Below, one piece after another: positions 26,066-33,732 of a DNA stretch of 64,000 nt (position 1 is its first letter; each line of letters opens with the position of its first letter). Both the position numbers and the translations under genes were made by a program. The notes under the pieces are model-generated. The model saw only the letters and a program-made list of their open reading frames with translations. It ran no database searches and had not been told where the DNA came from. Source of the stretch: Pontibacter sp. G13 (GTDB lineage: Bacteria; Bacteroidota; Bacteroidia; J057); assembly GCF_031851795.1 (NCBI RefSeq), contig NZ_CP134696.1:1421576-1485575 (forward strand), written 5' to 3'.

Positions 26066-27973
26066 CTATCGTAGCTGGATGCGGACTTTCTCTCGATACA
26101 CTCGGCGCTCGGTACCCGATTGCCAAATGTGTTCCCAAAGATATAAACCATCCGTGAAATAATGTGGCAACATCAATTGGTATTCCGATGAATTTCCTGC
26201 AGCATTCCAATGCCATACCTCCCTGCCTTGGAGGTCGATGAGACGCACGGCGTATTGGGTGTGGGGAAGATCTTGGCATGAAATGCGCACCAGTCCCTCG
26301 CTGATCGGATTGGGGAACAGTTTGGGGGCGGTCCATTCGGTTTTGGCGGAACTGATCGAAACTGGATCAGGGCGACCATTGTAGAATTCTGGGCGAATCA
26401 TCAGCGTACCGCCGAGATTGGAATTGGTCCAGACACCCGCAGAGTCCCAATAGGTGTAGCGATCACCATCGGTGTTGAGATCAAAACCCACTCCTACGGG
26501 GATGGCATTGTTTTGACGAATACCGACCCAGAAGGAATCTGGGACCGCAACCGGTGTCGGGAATTCATATCGCTCAAAATGATTGGGAAGCTCTCCATAG
26601 GCAATCTGCATATTTCCCACCTGCTGGGCGAGGATCGAGTCTGGATGGGGATCATCCCAGACAGTCAGCCAGAAAGTCGCACCATCTTGGTAGAAGGTCT
26701 GGTTGAGGACTTCATTGAAGGTCACCACAGGCGTAAAACTGATCCAGACAGCCACGAGGGAGTCTGGCTCGGACAATCCAAACAGCGTCCCGAAACCAAG
26801 CGGCTTATTCAGGCCAAATCGAGCATCAGCCTCGCCATCATCGTACGCCATGACCGAATCGATGGGATAGGAAACCCGGATGGTGTCATTGGATGGATTG
26901 ATGTCGCCCAGCATATTGATACGAGCCTCCAATTGGAGATTGGCCGGAGCAGTGAGGCTCTGTTCTGCGAATTGGGTGAAATTGGCAGAGGTAACAGCCC
27001 GCGGCAACAAACTCACGCTCTGGGAAGCCGAAAAGGGCGAACTCAAACTCTGTCCACTGAGTGTCTCAGTCAATTCCACCTCCAACGTGGCATTCTGGGC
27101 CGTCGTAGCGCCACTTGCTGTCTGCACGACAAACGATTGCTGGAGCTGCGGAATCGCATCAAACTGCATGCTCGGGATGGCCGTGAATGGTCTCATCGGA
27201 GAGTTTGCCACCAGAATCGGAGAAGCATCAAATCGCACCGAATCTCCGGTACTGCGGTTCAAGCCCAATTCCACCTGATCGAGATGCCATAGGTCAATCT
27301 CGCCATTGAGGGATCCTTCACTTTCAAAGAGGAACTGGAAGCCCTGATGGAAAAATGCCGAAGCCAAAATGGGAATCTCATAGAATTCGAAATCCGTGGA
27401 AGTGCTGGTCCCTCCAACCGAAAACACCTGCACAAACTCGTTGGGCGTGGGGTTTTGCGTCCGGAAATACACGCGGAATGAATCGGAAGGATTGGGAGTA
27501 TTGCCGAGTCCACCTGCTTGAAGATAAAAGGTCAAATAGATAGAATCAGCGGGGGAAAACCCAGAGAAATCGAAATACTGGCTAAACAGGCGGTCGGCAG
27601 TACCAGCGATGACGATGTTGGTCGCGTAGGGCGTCCCGAAACGACTGGCTCCATCAAATGTCATGACGCCGAGATTGGGAGGTGAAATTGCCGTCCCCAC
27701 CTTGCGGAGTGGAAAATCGAACAAGTTGGCCAGCGTCACCCACCGAAAGCTGTCAGGCTCCAATTGATCGTAGGAAAAATCGTCCACAAAAGGGTTTGCG
27801 GCATCAATGGTCAGGGTGTCCAACCAATTGCTGGTCCGGTTGAATGTGGGGAGCGGACGTATCTGCCGGGTCCGAACTTGGGGTTCCTGTTCGGAAATGA
27901 GTGGAGACTGAGCGAGGGAAATCCAAGGAAAGAGGAGCAATCCCAAGATCCAATAGCGGGTGATCATGTTCAT
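26066..27973 (-). CDS. secreted protein with C-terminal T9SS sorting domain
   Basis: A 635-residue protein with a signal peptide (hydrophobic residues 5-20, cleavage near SLAQ) and a C-terminal type IX secretion domain of about 80 residues that starts at KLFPNPISEGLVRI and includes RLIDLQGREVWHWN. The long middle part is beta-rich with repeated adhesion-like segments (FDFPLRKVGTAISPP, YLTFYLQAGGLGN). No catalytic motif was found. It is probably exported across the outer membrane and attached to the cell surface or released. A second in-frame ATG at 27967 would shorten the signal peptide by two residues. Confidence 0.85.
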   Translation of the reverse strand: MNMITRYWILGLLLFPWISLAQSPLISEQEPQVRTRQIRPLPTFNRTSNWLDTLTIDAANPFVDDFSYDQLEPDSFRWVTLANLFDFPLRKVGTAISPPNLGVMTFDGASRFGTPYATNIVIAGTADRLFSQYFDFSGFSPADSIYLTFYLQAGGLGNTPNPSDSFRVYFRTQNPTPNEFVQVFSVGGTSTSTDFEFYEIPILASAFFHQGFQFLFESEGSLNGEIDLWHLDQVELGLNRSTGDSVRFDASPILVANSPMRPFTAIPSMQFDAIPQLQQSFVVQTASGATTAQNATLEVELTETLSGQSLSSPFSASQSVSLLPRAVTSANFTQFAEQSLTAPANLQLEARINMLGDINPSNDTIRVSYPIDSVMAYDDGEADARFGLNKPLGFGTLFGLSEPDSLVAVWISFTPVVTFNEVLNQTFYQDGATFWLTVWDDPHPDSILAQQVGNMQIAYGELPNHFERYEFPTPVAVPDSFWVGIRQNNAIPVGVGFDLNTDGDRYTYWDSAGVWTNSNLGGTLMIRPEFYNGRPDPVSISSAKTEWTAPKLFPNPISEGLVRISCQDLPHTQYAVRLIDLQGREVWHWNAAGNSSEYQLMLPHYFTDGLYLWEHIWQSGTERRVYREKVRIQLR

Positions 27974-28050
27974 GTTGAAGAGTGGACGTAATGGTTGGAG
28001 CCTCCATTGAGAGGTTCAGAAGTTGAGGCAATTTATCTATCGGATATTCC

Positions 28051-28088
28051 AAAAAAAAGCCGGAAACGCGTGCATGTGCGTTTCCGGC
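28051..28088 (-). terminator. rho-independent terminator of rseP
   Basis: Perfect 11-bp stem GCCGGAAACGC/GCGTTTCCGGC with an 8-base loop; on the minus strand the hairpin is followed by eight T, 24 bases after the rseP stop codon. Confidence 0.9.
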
Positions 28089-28111
28089 GGTTTATTTCGT
28101 AAGGCGATCTA

Positions 28112-29575
28112 CTAGTTGAAGATGGACTGGATCACATCATTGAAGAGCACCAATACCATGAGTCCCAAGATGAAGACCATTCCGATCTGCTGAGCGATAA
28201 TCCGCACTTTGGGAGATGGCTCCTTGCGGGTGATACCCTCAATAAGGAGGAAGAGCAAATGTCCGCCATCCAATGCAGGGATCGGAAGGATATTGACAAA
28301 TGCGAGCACCATACTCAGCACAGCCGTCAGGTTCAAGAAAGCCTTCACCCCGCCACGCTCGAAAGCGATGAGGAAGTACTTGGCAATCTGGATCGGGCCT
28401 TTGACAGACTTGGAGACATCTGCATCGCCTTGCGCCATGTTCCGAAAGCCAGCGACATTGGCCGTGACGATTCCAAAGGCGTTTTTGGTTCCAATGCCAA
28501 AGGACTGGAAAAATCCATAGTCCAGTGTATCCAAACCTCTCGGGACTACCCCCATTGTGGTGGAGTCCAACGCGATGTCAATTTTCATCGTGTCCTGCCC
28601 GCGGAGGAAGGTAACGGGGATCGTCTGGTTGGGATAATTGGCCAATACAGCAGGAATCTCCCGATAGCGTGCCACTTGGTTGGTGTCGATCTGCAAGATG
28701 ATATCTCCTGAGCGCAGTCCAGCTTCGTAGGCACGAGATTGGCCATTGTCGGTTTTGACAGGTACATCTACCTGAGCTGAGTGGTTCGCGGCAAACAGAG
28801 GCACTACCACCATGCTATCCTTGTCAAAGTAGCGCTGGATATCGGCAGGGATCTCAATTCGGACCATCTGGCCTTTGCGATCTACTTCGAAGTAAGCATT
28901 ATCTTCTAGCCACTCTTGCTGAGAATTGCTGTAATCCTCAAGATAGTCGTACTTTTTACCATTGACAGACAGGATCTTGTCTCCGGTCTCAAAGCCCAAA
29001 ACGGCCCCTAGGTATTGCTCGCCTTGAACGCCTGGGCTTGCTGGAACATAGATTCCCTGATCCAAGCTAGCCATCGGAGTTTTGACATCTCCATAGATGA
29101 ATTTGATCATGGAGAAGATCAAAATCCCAAGGATGACATTCATGGTTACCCCTCCGACCATCACGATCATACGCTGCCATACTGGCTTGGCGCGGAATTC
29201 GTAAGGCTCTGGTTCTTTATTGAGGTGCTCGGTATCGAGGGATTCGTCAATGATCCCGGTGATTTTGACATATCCTCCCAGGGGAGTAGCACCTACTTGA
29301 TATTCTGTATCCCCTTTCTTGAATCCAAATAGCTTGGGCGGGAAACCGATAGAAAAGGCTTCCACACGCATACCAAACCACTTGGCGGGGAGAAAGTGTC
29401 CCAATTCGTGAATCGTCACCAGGATGGTAATCCCCAGCAACAACAACCCCGTCGCTTTGAGGATCATGACTATCAGCTCCATTTCACCAAAAATCTGGCC
29501 TCCCAGCAGCATCAATAGTATAATCCCGGCAATAATGCCAAGCGTCTTAAAAACTTGATTCCTTGATTGACTCAT
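28112..29575 (-). CDS. rseP: site-2 intramembrane zinc protease RseP
   Basis: A 487-residue polytopic protease. The catalytic HELGH (His56, Glu57, His60) lies within a membrane segment, two PDZ-like regions follow in the periplasmic part (around residues 200-260 and 280-350, the second with GLRSGDIILQID), and the conserved third ligand motif NILPIPALDGGHL lies near the C-terminus. RseP cuts membrane-bound anti-sigma factors and remnant signal peptides. In many Bacteroidota it follows dxr directly; here dxr is about 17 kb away. It has its own terminator. Confidence 0.95.
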   Translation of the reverse strand: MSQSRNQVFKTLGIIAGIILLMLLGGQIFGEMELIVMILKATGLLLLGITILVTIHELGHFLPAKWFGMRVEAFSIGFPPKLFGFKKGDTEYQVGATPLGGYVKITGIIDESLDTEHLNKEPEPYEFRAKPVWQRMIVMVGGVTMNVILGILIFSMIKFIYGDVKTPMASLDQGIYVPASPGVQGEQYLGAVLGFETGDKILSVNGKKYDYLEDYSNSQQEWLEDNAYFEVDRKGQMVRIEIPADIQRYFDKDSMVVVPLFAANHSAQVDVPVKTDNGQSRAYEAGLRSGDIILQIDTNQVARYREIPAVLANYPNQTIPVTFLRGQDTMKIDIALDSTTMGVVPRGLDTLDYGFFQSFGIGTKNAFGIVTANVAGFRNMAQGDADVSKSVKGPIQIAKYFLIAFERGGVKAFLNLTAVLSMVLAFVNILPIPALDGGHLLFLLIEGITRKEPSPKVRIIAQQIGMVFILGLMVLVLFNDVIQSIFN

Positions 29576-29603
29576 ACAGGATGATCGATTCGAATTAATT
29601 TCT

Positions 29604-29611
29604 CAAAAATA
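29604..29611 (-). promoter_or_regulatory. candidate -7 box for rseP
   Basis: TATTTTTG on the minus strand fits TAnnTTTG, 29 bases upstream of the rseP start. A TTTG lies further upstream but with only 14 bases between, shorter than the usual spacing. The region is AT-rich, so chance is possible. Confidence 0.3.
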
Positions 29612-29684
29612 ACATGCAAACCCCACAAATAAAATGTCAGCGGGGACCGATGTTGGCACAATGGGCACTTGGTAGGCCCATCGG

Positions 29685-30764
29685 TCAAAATAGTTGTCTG
29701 GCCTGATGGAGCATCCACATGTCCAACAACACCATCGCAGCCATCCCCTCGACAATGGGGACAGCTCTGGGTACTACGCAGGGATCATGCCTCCCCTTTC
29801 CATCCACCGTGACCGGATTGCCTTGTGCATCTACACTTTGCTGGGCCTGCATGATGGTAGCGGTAGGCTTGAATGCCACGCGGAACTGGACGGCCTCGCC
29901 ATTGCTGATACCTCCTTGGACCCCACCGGAATGGTTGGTATGGGTCCTCACACGCGCTCCGTCGTGATAGAACTGGTCGTTGTGCTCACTTCCATACATC
30001 TTGGTTCCCTCAAATCCAGACCCGATGTCGAAGCCTTTGACGGCATTGATGGAGAGCATTGCAGAAGCCAATGCAGCCGGCAATTTGTGATAGATCGGCT
30101 CGCCCCAGCCCGCTGGCACACCCGTCGCTCGGCAATGGATGACTCCTCCCACAGAATTGCCCGCCTTGCGGGTCTCGTCGATTCGGTGATACATCTGCTG
30201 AGCCGTTTCCTCATCTGGACAACCCACAGCACGCTGTGTGTCTGTATCGAAAGAAATGACCTCAGGGGTATGATCCAGCTCGATTTCGTGGATTTGGTGC
30301 ACCCATCCCTCGATTTTGACGCCTACCTTGGCCAAAACCAGCTTGGCCACAGCCCCTCCGATAACCCGTGCGATGGTTTCTCTGGCAGAAGACCGGCCGC
30401 CGCCTCGAACGTCTCGGATGCCGTATTTGGTCTGATAGGTAAAATCAGCGTGAGAAGGCCGAAAAGTATCCTTGAGATGGGAATAATCCTTGGAGCGGGC
30501 ATTGGTATTGGGCACGAAAAACCCCAAAGGTGTACCCGTGGTGACAAGATCTACATGTCCCGAAAGGAGCTTGAATTCGTCGTCTTCCTTTCGCTGGGTC
30601 GTAATGCGGCTTTGGCCGGGTTTGCGGCGATCTAGTTCTGATTGGATAAATGCCCGATCCAGTTCGATCCCGGGTGGGCAACCGTCGATCACCACGCCGA
30701 TTCCCTCTCCGTGGGATTCCCCAAAGCTGGTGATTCGAAAAAGTGAGCCAAAAGTATTGGACAT
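29685..30764 (-). CDS. aroC: chorismate synthase
   Basis: A 359-residue protein starting MSNTFGSLFRITSFGESHG, the universal chorismate synthase N-terminus (family signature 1). Further motifs are LDRRKPGQSRITTQRKEDD, DVRGGGRSSARETIARV and the C-terminal MQAQQSVDAQGNPVTV. It converts EPSP to chorismate with reduced FMN, the last shikimate step. The start at 30764 fits the signature; the frame's upstream nine codons are excess. It lies about 100 bases downstream of the TRAP permease gene on the same strand. No other aro genes are present. Confidence 0.97.
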   Translation of the reverse strand: MSNTFGSLFRITSFGESHGEGIGVVIDGCPPGIELDRAFIQSELDRRKPGQSRITTQRKEDDEFKLLSGHVDLVTTGTPLGFFVPNTNARSKDYSHLKDTFRPSHADFTYQTKYGIRDVRGGGRSSARETIARVIGGAVAKLVLAKVGVKIEGWVHQIHEIELDHTPEVISFDTDTQRAVGCPDEETAQQMYHRIDETRKAGNSVGGVIHCRATGVPAGWGEPIYHKLPAALASAMLSINAVKGFDIGSGFEGTKMYGSEHNDQFYHDGARVRTHTNHSGGVQGGISNGEAVQFRVAFKPTATIMQAQQSVDAQGNPVTVDGKGRHDPCVVPRAVPIVEGMAAMVLLDMWMLHQARQLF

Positions 30765-30865
30765 AACAGTGTTTGAGTTCTGGTCATGCACGAGGCATGC
30801 AGTAGTACAGGCAGGGGCGGGTGAAGAAGTAAGGAATGTGATCAGTCGCTTACTTGCTCTGCGAA

Positions 30866-32191
30866 TTACGGCATTCCTGTGAAGAATTCCGGAAATACAA
30901 CCACTGAAATCAACAGCAATAGCTGAATCGCGATAAATGGGATGATTCCTCGGTACAGATGGCCCGTCTTGACCTCCGGGGGAGCGACGCCTTTCAGGTA
31001 AAACAGCGAAAATCCAAATGGCGGTGACAAGAACGAAGTCTGCAAATTCATCGCCATGAGAATTCCAATCCAGATCAGATCGATACCCATACTCTGGAAA
31101 ATGGGCGCCACCACCGGCACGATGATGAAGATGATCTCGATGAAGTCAATGAAAAACCCCAGCACAAACACAATCACCATCACCAATGCCAAGAAGGCCA
31201 TCGGGCTGAGATTGGCTTGCTCGATCAGGTCCACCATCACGCGATCTCCGCCCATCCAACGGAATACCAGCGAAAAGATCGTAGCGCCCATCAAGATCAT
31301 GAACACCATGCTCGTGATCTGGGTAGTCCGGCGCATCACATCCTGAAACAGGTCGATCTTGAGTGTTCCTTGACGCTTGTGTACGTAGATGGTGAGCAAC
31401 GTAGCCCCCAATGCACCCACGGCAGCGGCTTCTGTCGGAGAGGCTATCCCCGCGAAAATCGATCCCAGCACAGACACGATCAAGCCCAATGGCAGCACAA
31501 AAGCCACCAGTAACTTCTCCGCCAGCACCTTTCGATCCTGCGCGAAGAATGCCTGCACTTCCTGACGGGGCATGGCAGGTGCAGACTCGGGCTTCACGAT
31601 GGCCACAATGACGATATACAGGATGTATGCGCCCACCAGAATCAAGCCCGGCATCAAGGAAGCACGGAAAAGATCGCCCACAGAGACCGTCAATACGCTC
31701 CCCAGCAGGATCAGCACAACAGATGGCGGGATGATCTGGCCGAGGGTCCCAGAGGAGGCAATGGTTCCGGTAGCGAGTTCCTTGCTGTATCCGCGTGCAA
31801 GCATGGTGGGCAGGGAGATCAGGCCCATCGTGATGACGGTCGCTCCCACAATTCCAGTCGAAGCCGCCAGCAAAGCACCTACGACCACAACGGATATCGC
31901 CAGCCCTCCCCGCATTCGACCAAAGAGCATGGCCATCGTTTCGAGCATGCTATTGGCGAGTCCGGACTTTTCCAGCATGATCCCCATGTACACAAACAGC
32001 GGCACCGCAATGAGAATGATGCTGCTCATTGTGCCTATGATTTTCAGCGGAACGAGATTGAAGACATCCGGCCCAAAAAAGATCAAGCCAAACAAGGTGG
32101 AGACACCTCCCAAAGTCAGCGCAACTGGATAGCCCGCCAAGATGAGCAAGAAGACCGTACCGAACAGCAGAAGGGGAAGAAATTCAGGCAT
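30866..32191 (-). CDS. dctM: TRAP transporter large permease (DctM)
   Basis: A 441-residue permease with about 12 hydrophobic segments and the DctM signature around residues 110-150 (GATVITMGLISLPTMLARGY, then SGTLGQIIPPSVVLIL). It forms the sodium-coupled import channel for carboxylates or other organic acids together with DctQ. The dctQ gene ends six bases upstream, so the two are coupled. The substrate-binding DctP gene is missing from the neighbourhood, so the substrate cannot be guessed. Confidence 0.94.
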   Translation of the reverse strand: MPEFLPLLLFGTVFLLILAGYPVALTLGGVSTLFGLIFFGPDVFNLVPLKIIGTMSSIILIAVPLFVYMGIMLEKSGLANSMLETMAMLFGRMRGGLAISVVVVGALLAASTGIVGATVITMGLISLPTMLARGYSKELATGTIASSGTLGQIIPPSVVLILLGSVLTVSVGDLFRASLMPGLILVGAYILYIVIVAIVKPESAPAMPRQEVQAFFAQDRKVLAEKLLVAFVLPLGLIVSVLGSIFAGIASPTEAAAVGALGATLLTIYVHKRQGTLKIDLFQDVMRRTTQITSMVFMILMGATIFSLVFRWMGGDRVMVDLIEQANLSPMAFLALVMVIVFVLGFFIDFIEIIFIIVPVVAPIFQSMGIDLIWIGILMAMNLQTSFLSPPFGFSLFYLKGVAPPEVKTGHLYRGIIPFIAIQLLLLISVVVFPEFFTGMP

Positions 32192-32197
32192 GATGGA

Positions 32198-32737
32198 TTA
32201 TTGGTGGGTGGCGGGAGCCTCGGGCATGGGATAGCCCAGAAGGATGAAAAGATTGCGGATGGTTTCGGCGATGGCTTGCAAGAGTAGCAGGACATAGCCG
32301 AATGGGATGGCGGATTTGATGAGGAATCGGTAGGGCAAGCCACCGGGCTGAGGCGAACCTTCCATCGTGGTGTAGCTGATATCGATATACCAGCCCGATC
32401 CCCGTATGACCACCACACACATCGGAATCAACAGCAACCAAGTCCCCAGCAGATTTACCCAAGCCTTCTGCGTAGGCGTGTAGCGATCATAGAAGACATC
32501 CACTCGGACGTGCTTGTCTTGCTTGAGGGTGTAAGCAGCCCCAATCAGGAAGATCAGGGAAAACATGTGCCATTCCAGCTCGAAGATCCAGGCAGAAGTT
32601 TGACTCAGGAGATATCGCAAGGTGACATCCACGCACACCACCAGCACCAGGGCAGTCGTGAGCCAAGAGATCATTCGGCCCGCATATTCATTGAGGAGGT
32701 CGATCCCGGCAAGGATCTTGGTCGCCAATCGGGTCAT
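32198..32737 (-). CDS. dctQ: TRAP transporter small permease (DctQ)
   Basis: A 179-residue, four-helix membrane protein with the DctQ pattern: WLTTALVLVVCVDVTLRYLL, then SAWIFELEWHMFSLIFLIGAA, LKQDKHVRVDVFYDRYTPTQKA and a final helix. It is the partner subunit of DctM. The open frame continues upstream to 33103, but that part is read through copy D of the GTGCGG repeat; the family alignment supports ATG 32737 (MTRLATKIL). Confidence 0.92.
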   Translation of the reverse strand: MTRLATKILAGIDLLNEYAGRMISWLTTALVLVVCVDVTLRYLLSQTSAWIFELEWHMFSLIFLIGAAYTLKQDKHVRVDVFYDRYTPTQKAWVNLLGTWLLLIPMCVVVIRGSGWYIDISYTTMEGSPQPGGLPYRFLIKSAIPFGYVLLLLQAIAETIRNLFILLGYPMPEAPATHQ

Positions 32738-32810
32738 AGGATCAAGTAGTAGAAAGTTGGTGACCAAGTTAGAAAAGGATTCCAGAAGATGCCAACATCC
32801 CGAATATTCA

Positions 32811-33000
32811 TCATTTGGGCGCGACCTGCCGACCGGGTATTCGTTTCGCCCCTGACATACATGTCGGCAGGTCAGTCCCTTTCGTGCTCGCCGGAGGCTC
32901 GGTCCCGGATCTGGGGGCGATAGATCGCCGCCCCCAGATCCGGGACTCCTCCTGACGTCGGCCACTCCAGGCACTTCGCGCCGCGGCAAGCCAACCGCAC
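32811..33000 (+). repeat. GTGCGG repeat, copy D
   Basis: Starts TCATTTGGGCGCGACCTGCC and ends GGCAAGCCAACCGCAC. It contains the 43-bp palindrome at 32903-32945 with arms TCCCGGATCTGGGGGCG / CGCCCCCAGATCCGGGA, homologous to that in copy A but with one base pair exchanged on both arms. Confidence 0.85.
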
Positions 33001-33059
33001 AGTTCATGAATATCCAGCCAGCATTCGGAATGTCTGTCCCCCCAGAAATCCCCGCGGCG

Positions 33060-33179
33060 GATAGCGCACGGCAGGATGTATCAGGGATCCCACGTCCCTG
33101 CAAAGGGAGCCTCAGTTCAGCAAAAGACTAGACCCGGCATACACGAGGTGTGAGATCCCGCATCAATTTCTCCAACCCA
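33060..33179 (-). repeat. second repeat family, copy 1
   Basis: On the minus strand this reads GATGCGGGATCTCACACCTC, then GTGTATGCCGGGTCTAGTCT and TTTGC, and later GCAGGGACGTGGGATCCC. The same order of motifs occurs at 55454-55606 on the plus strand with about 80 percent identity over the first 58 bases (my estimate by eye). Confidence 0.7.
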
Positions 33180-33428
33180 CAGATCCCATCGCCGAGCGTG
33201 AAGGGATGGGCTGGGAAATTGCACCCGCATTCCAAGCCTACCATCATCCAAGCGGTGTAGGCGCGTAGTCGCGCATTCGCCTAGCAAGGGGTAAAACCCC
33301 TTGGCACCCAATAGATCCAAGATTTCTAGCGCAGAGATTTTGGTGGGAGACAAGGAAGGAAAGGTGAGTTTGGTACACCCAAATGAGCATTTTCTGACGA
33401 AGTATCCGGCCAAAAGATCAAGCAAAAC

Positions 33429-33660
33429 GTGCGGATGGCCTGCGGCGGCGTGAGGGATAGAAATGGCGAGCGCCAGCGAGGTCCGACAGGTGAAAATCGT
33501 TGCCAAGGCGCCACCTGATGAACGAGTGGGGAATCCGCCTTAGGCATTGCTCGAATCCGAGGACGGGAGCGCCAGCGGACCCATGAATCAGCCCGACCCG
33601 GCGTCCAACCGATCTAGGAGGCACACGATTGTCAAGCTCGCCGGGGCACGCCCTAATCAT
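33429..33660 (-). repeat. GTGCGG repeat, copy E
   Basis: R orientation, from GTGCGGATGGCCTGCGGCGG to GGGGCACGCCCTAATCAT. Longer than other copies (about 230 bases) because of extra sequence in the middle; shares GGAGCGCCAGCGGACCC with the same region of copy H. Confidence 0.8.
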
Positions 33661-33732
33661 TCCCCACCTCTCAAAAAATCGGGGCAAACTCCTCAAGAGC
33701 TTGCCCCGATGGGTGAAGATATGTGGTGGACC

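Larger units (their letters stand above)
32811..33660. repeat. composite repeat block 1 (facing GTGCGG copies D and E around a second repeat family)
   Basis: An F-oriented GTGCGG copy (D) and an R-oriented copy (E) face each other like terminal inverted repeats, with the TTTGGGCG-type ends outermost. Between them lie a member of a second repeat family (33060-33179) and about 250 bases with small hairpins, including AAGGGG-TAAAA-CCCCTT at 33286-33302. No believable gene was found in 32738-33732. The same layout recurs at 54.8-56.0 kb. Confidence 0.65.

Noticed and set aside
32738-33103. N-terminal extension of the DctQ frame
   Set aside because: The extra 122 codons are read through GTGCGG repeat copy D; DctQ proteins begin near ATG 32737.
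33117-33506. A 129-codon minus-strand frame
   Set aside because: It crosses a second-family repeat and the end of copy E; the part ending SCMPGLVFC also appears at 55.5 kb only because the DNA repeat is shared.
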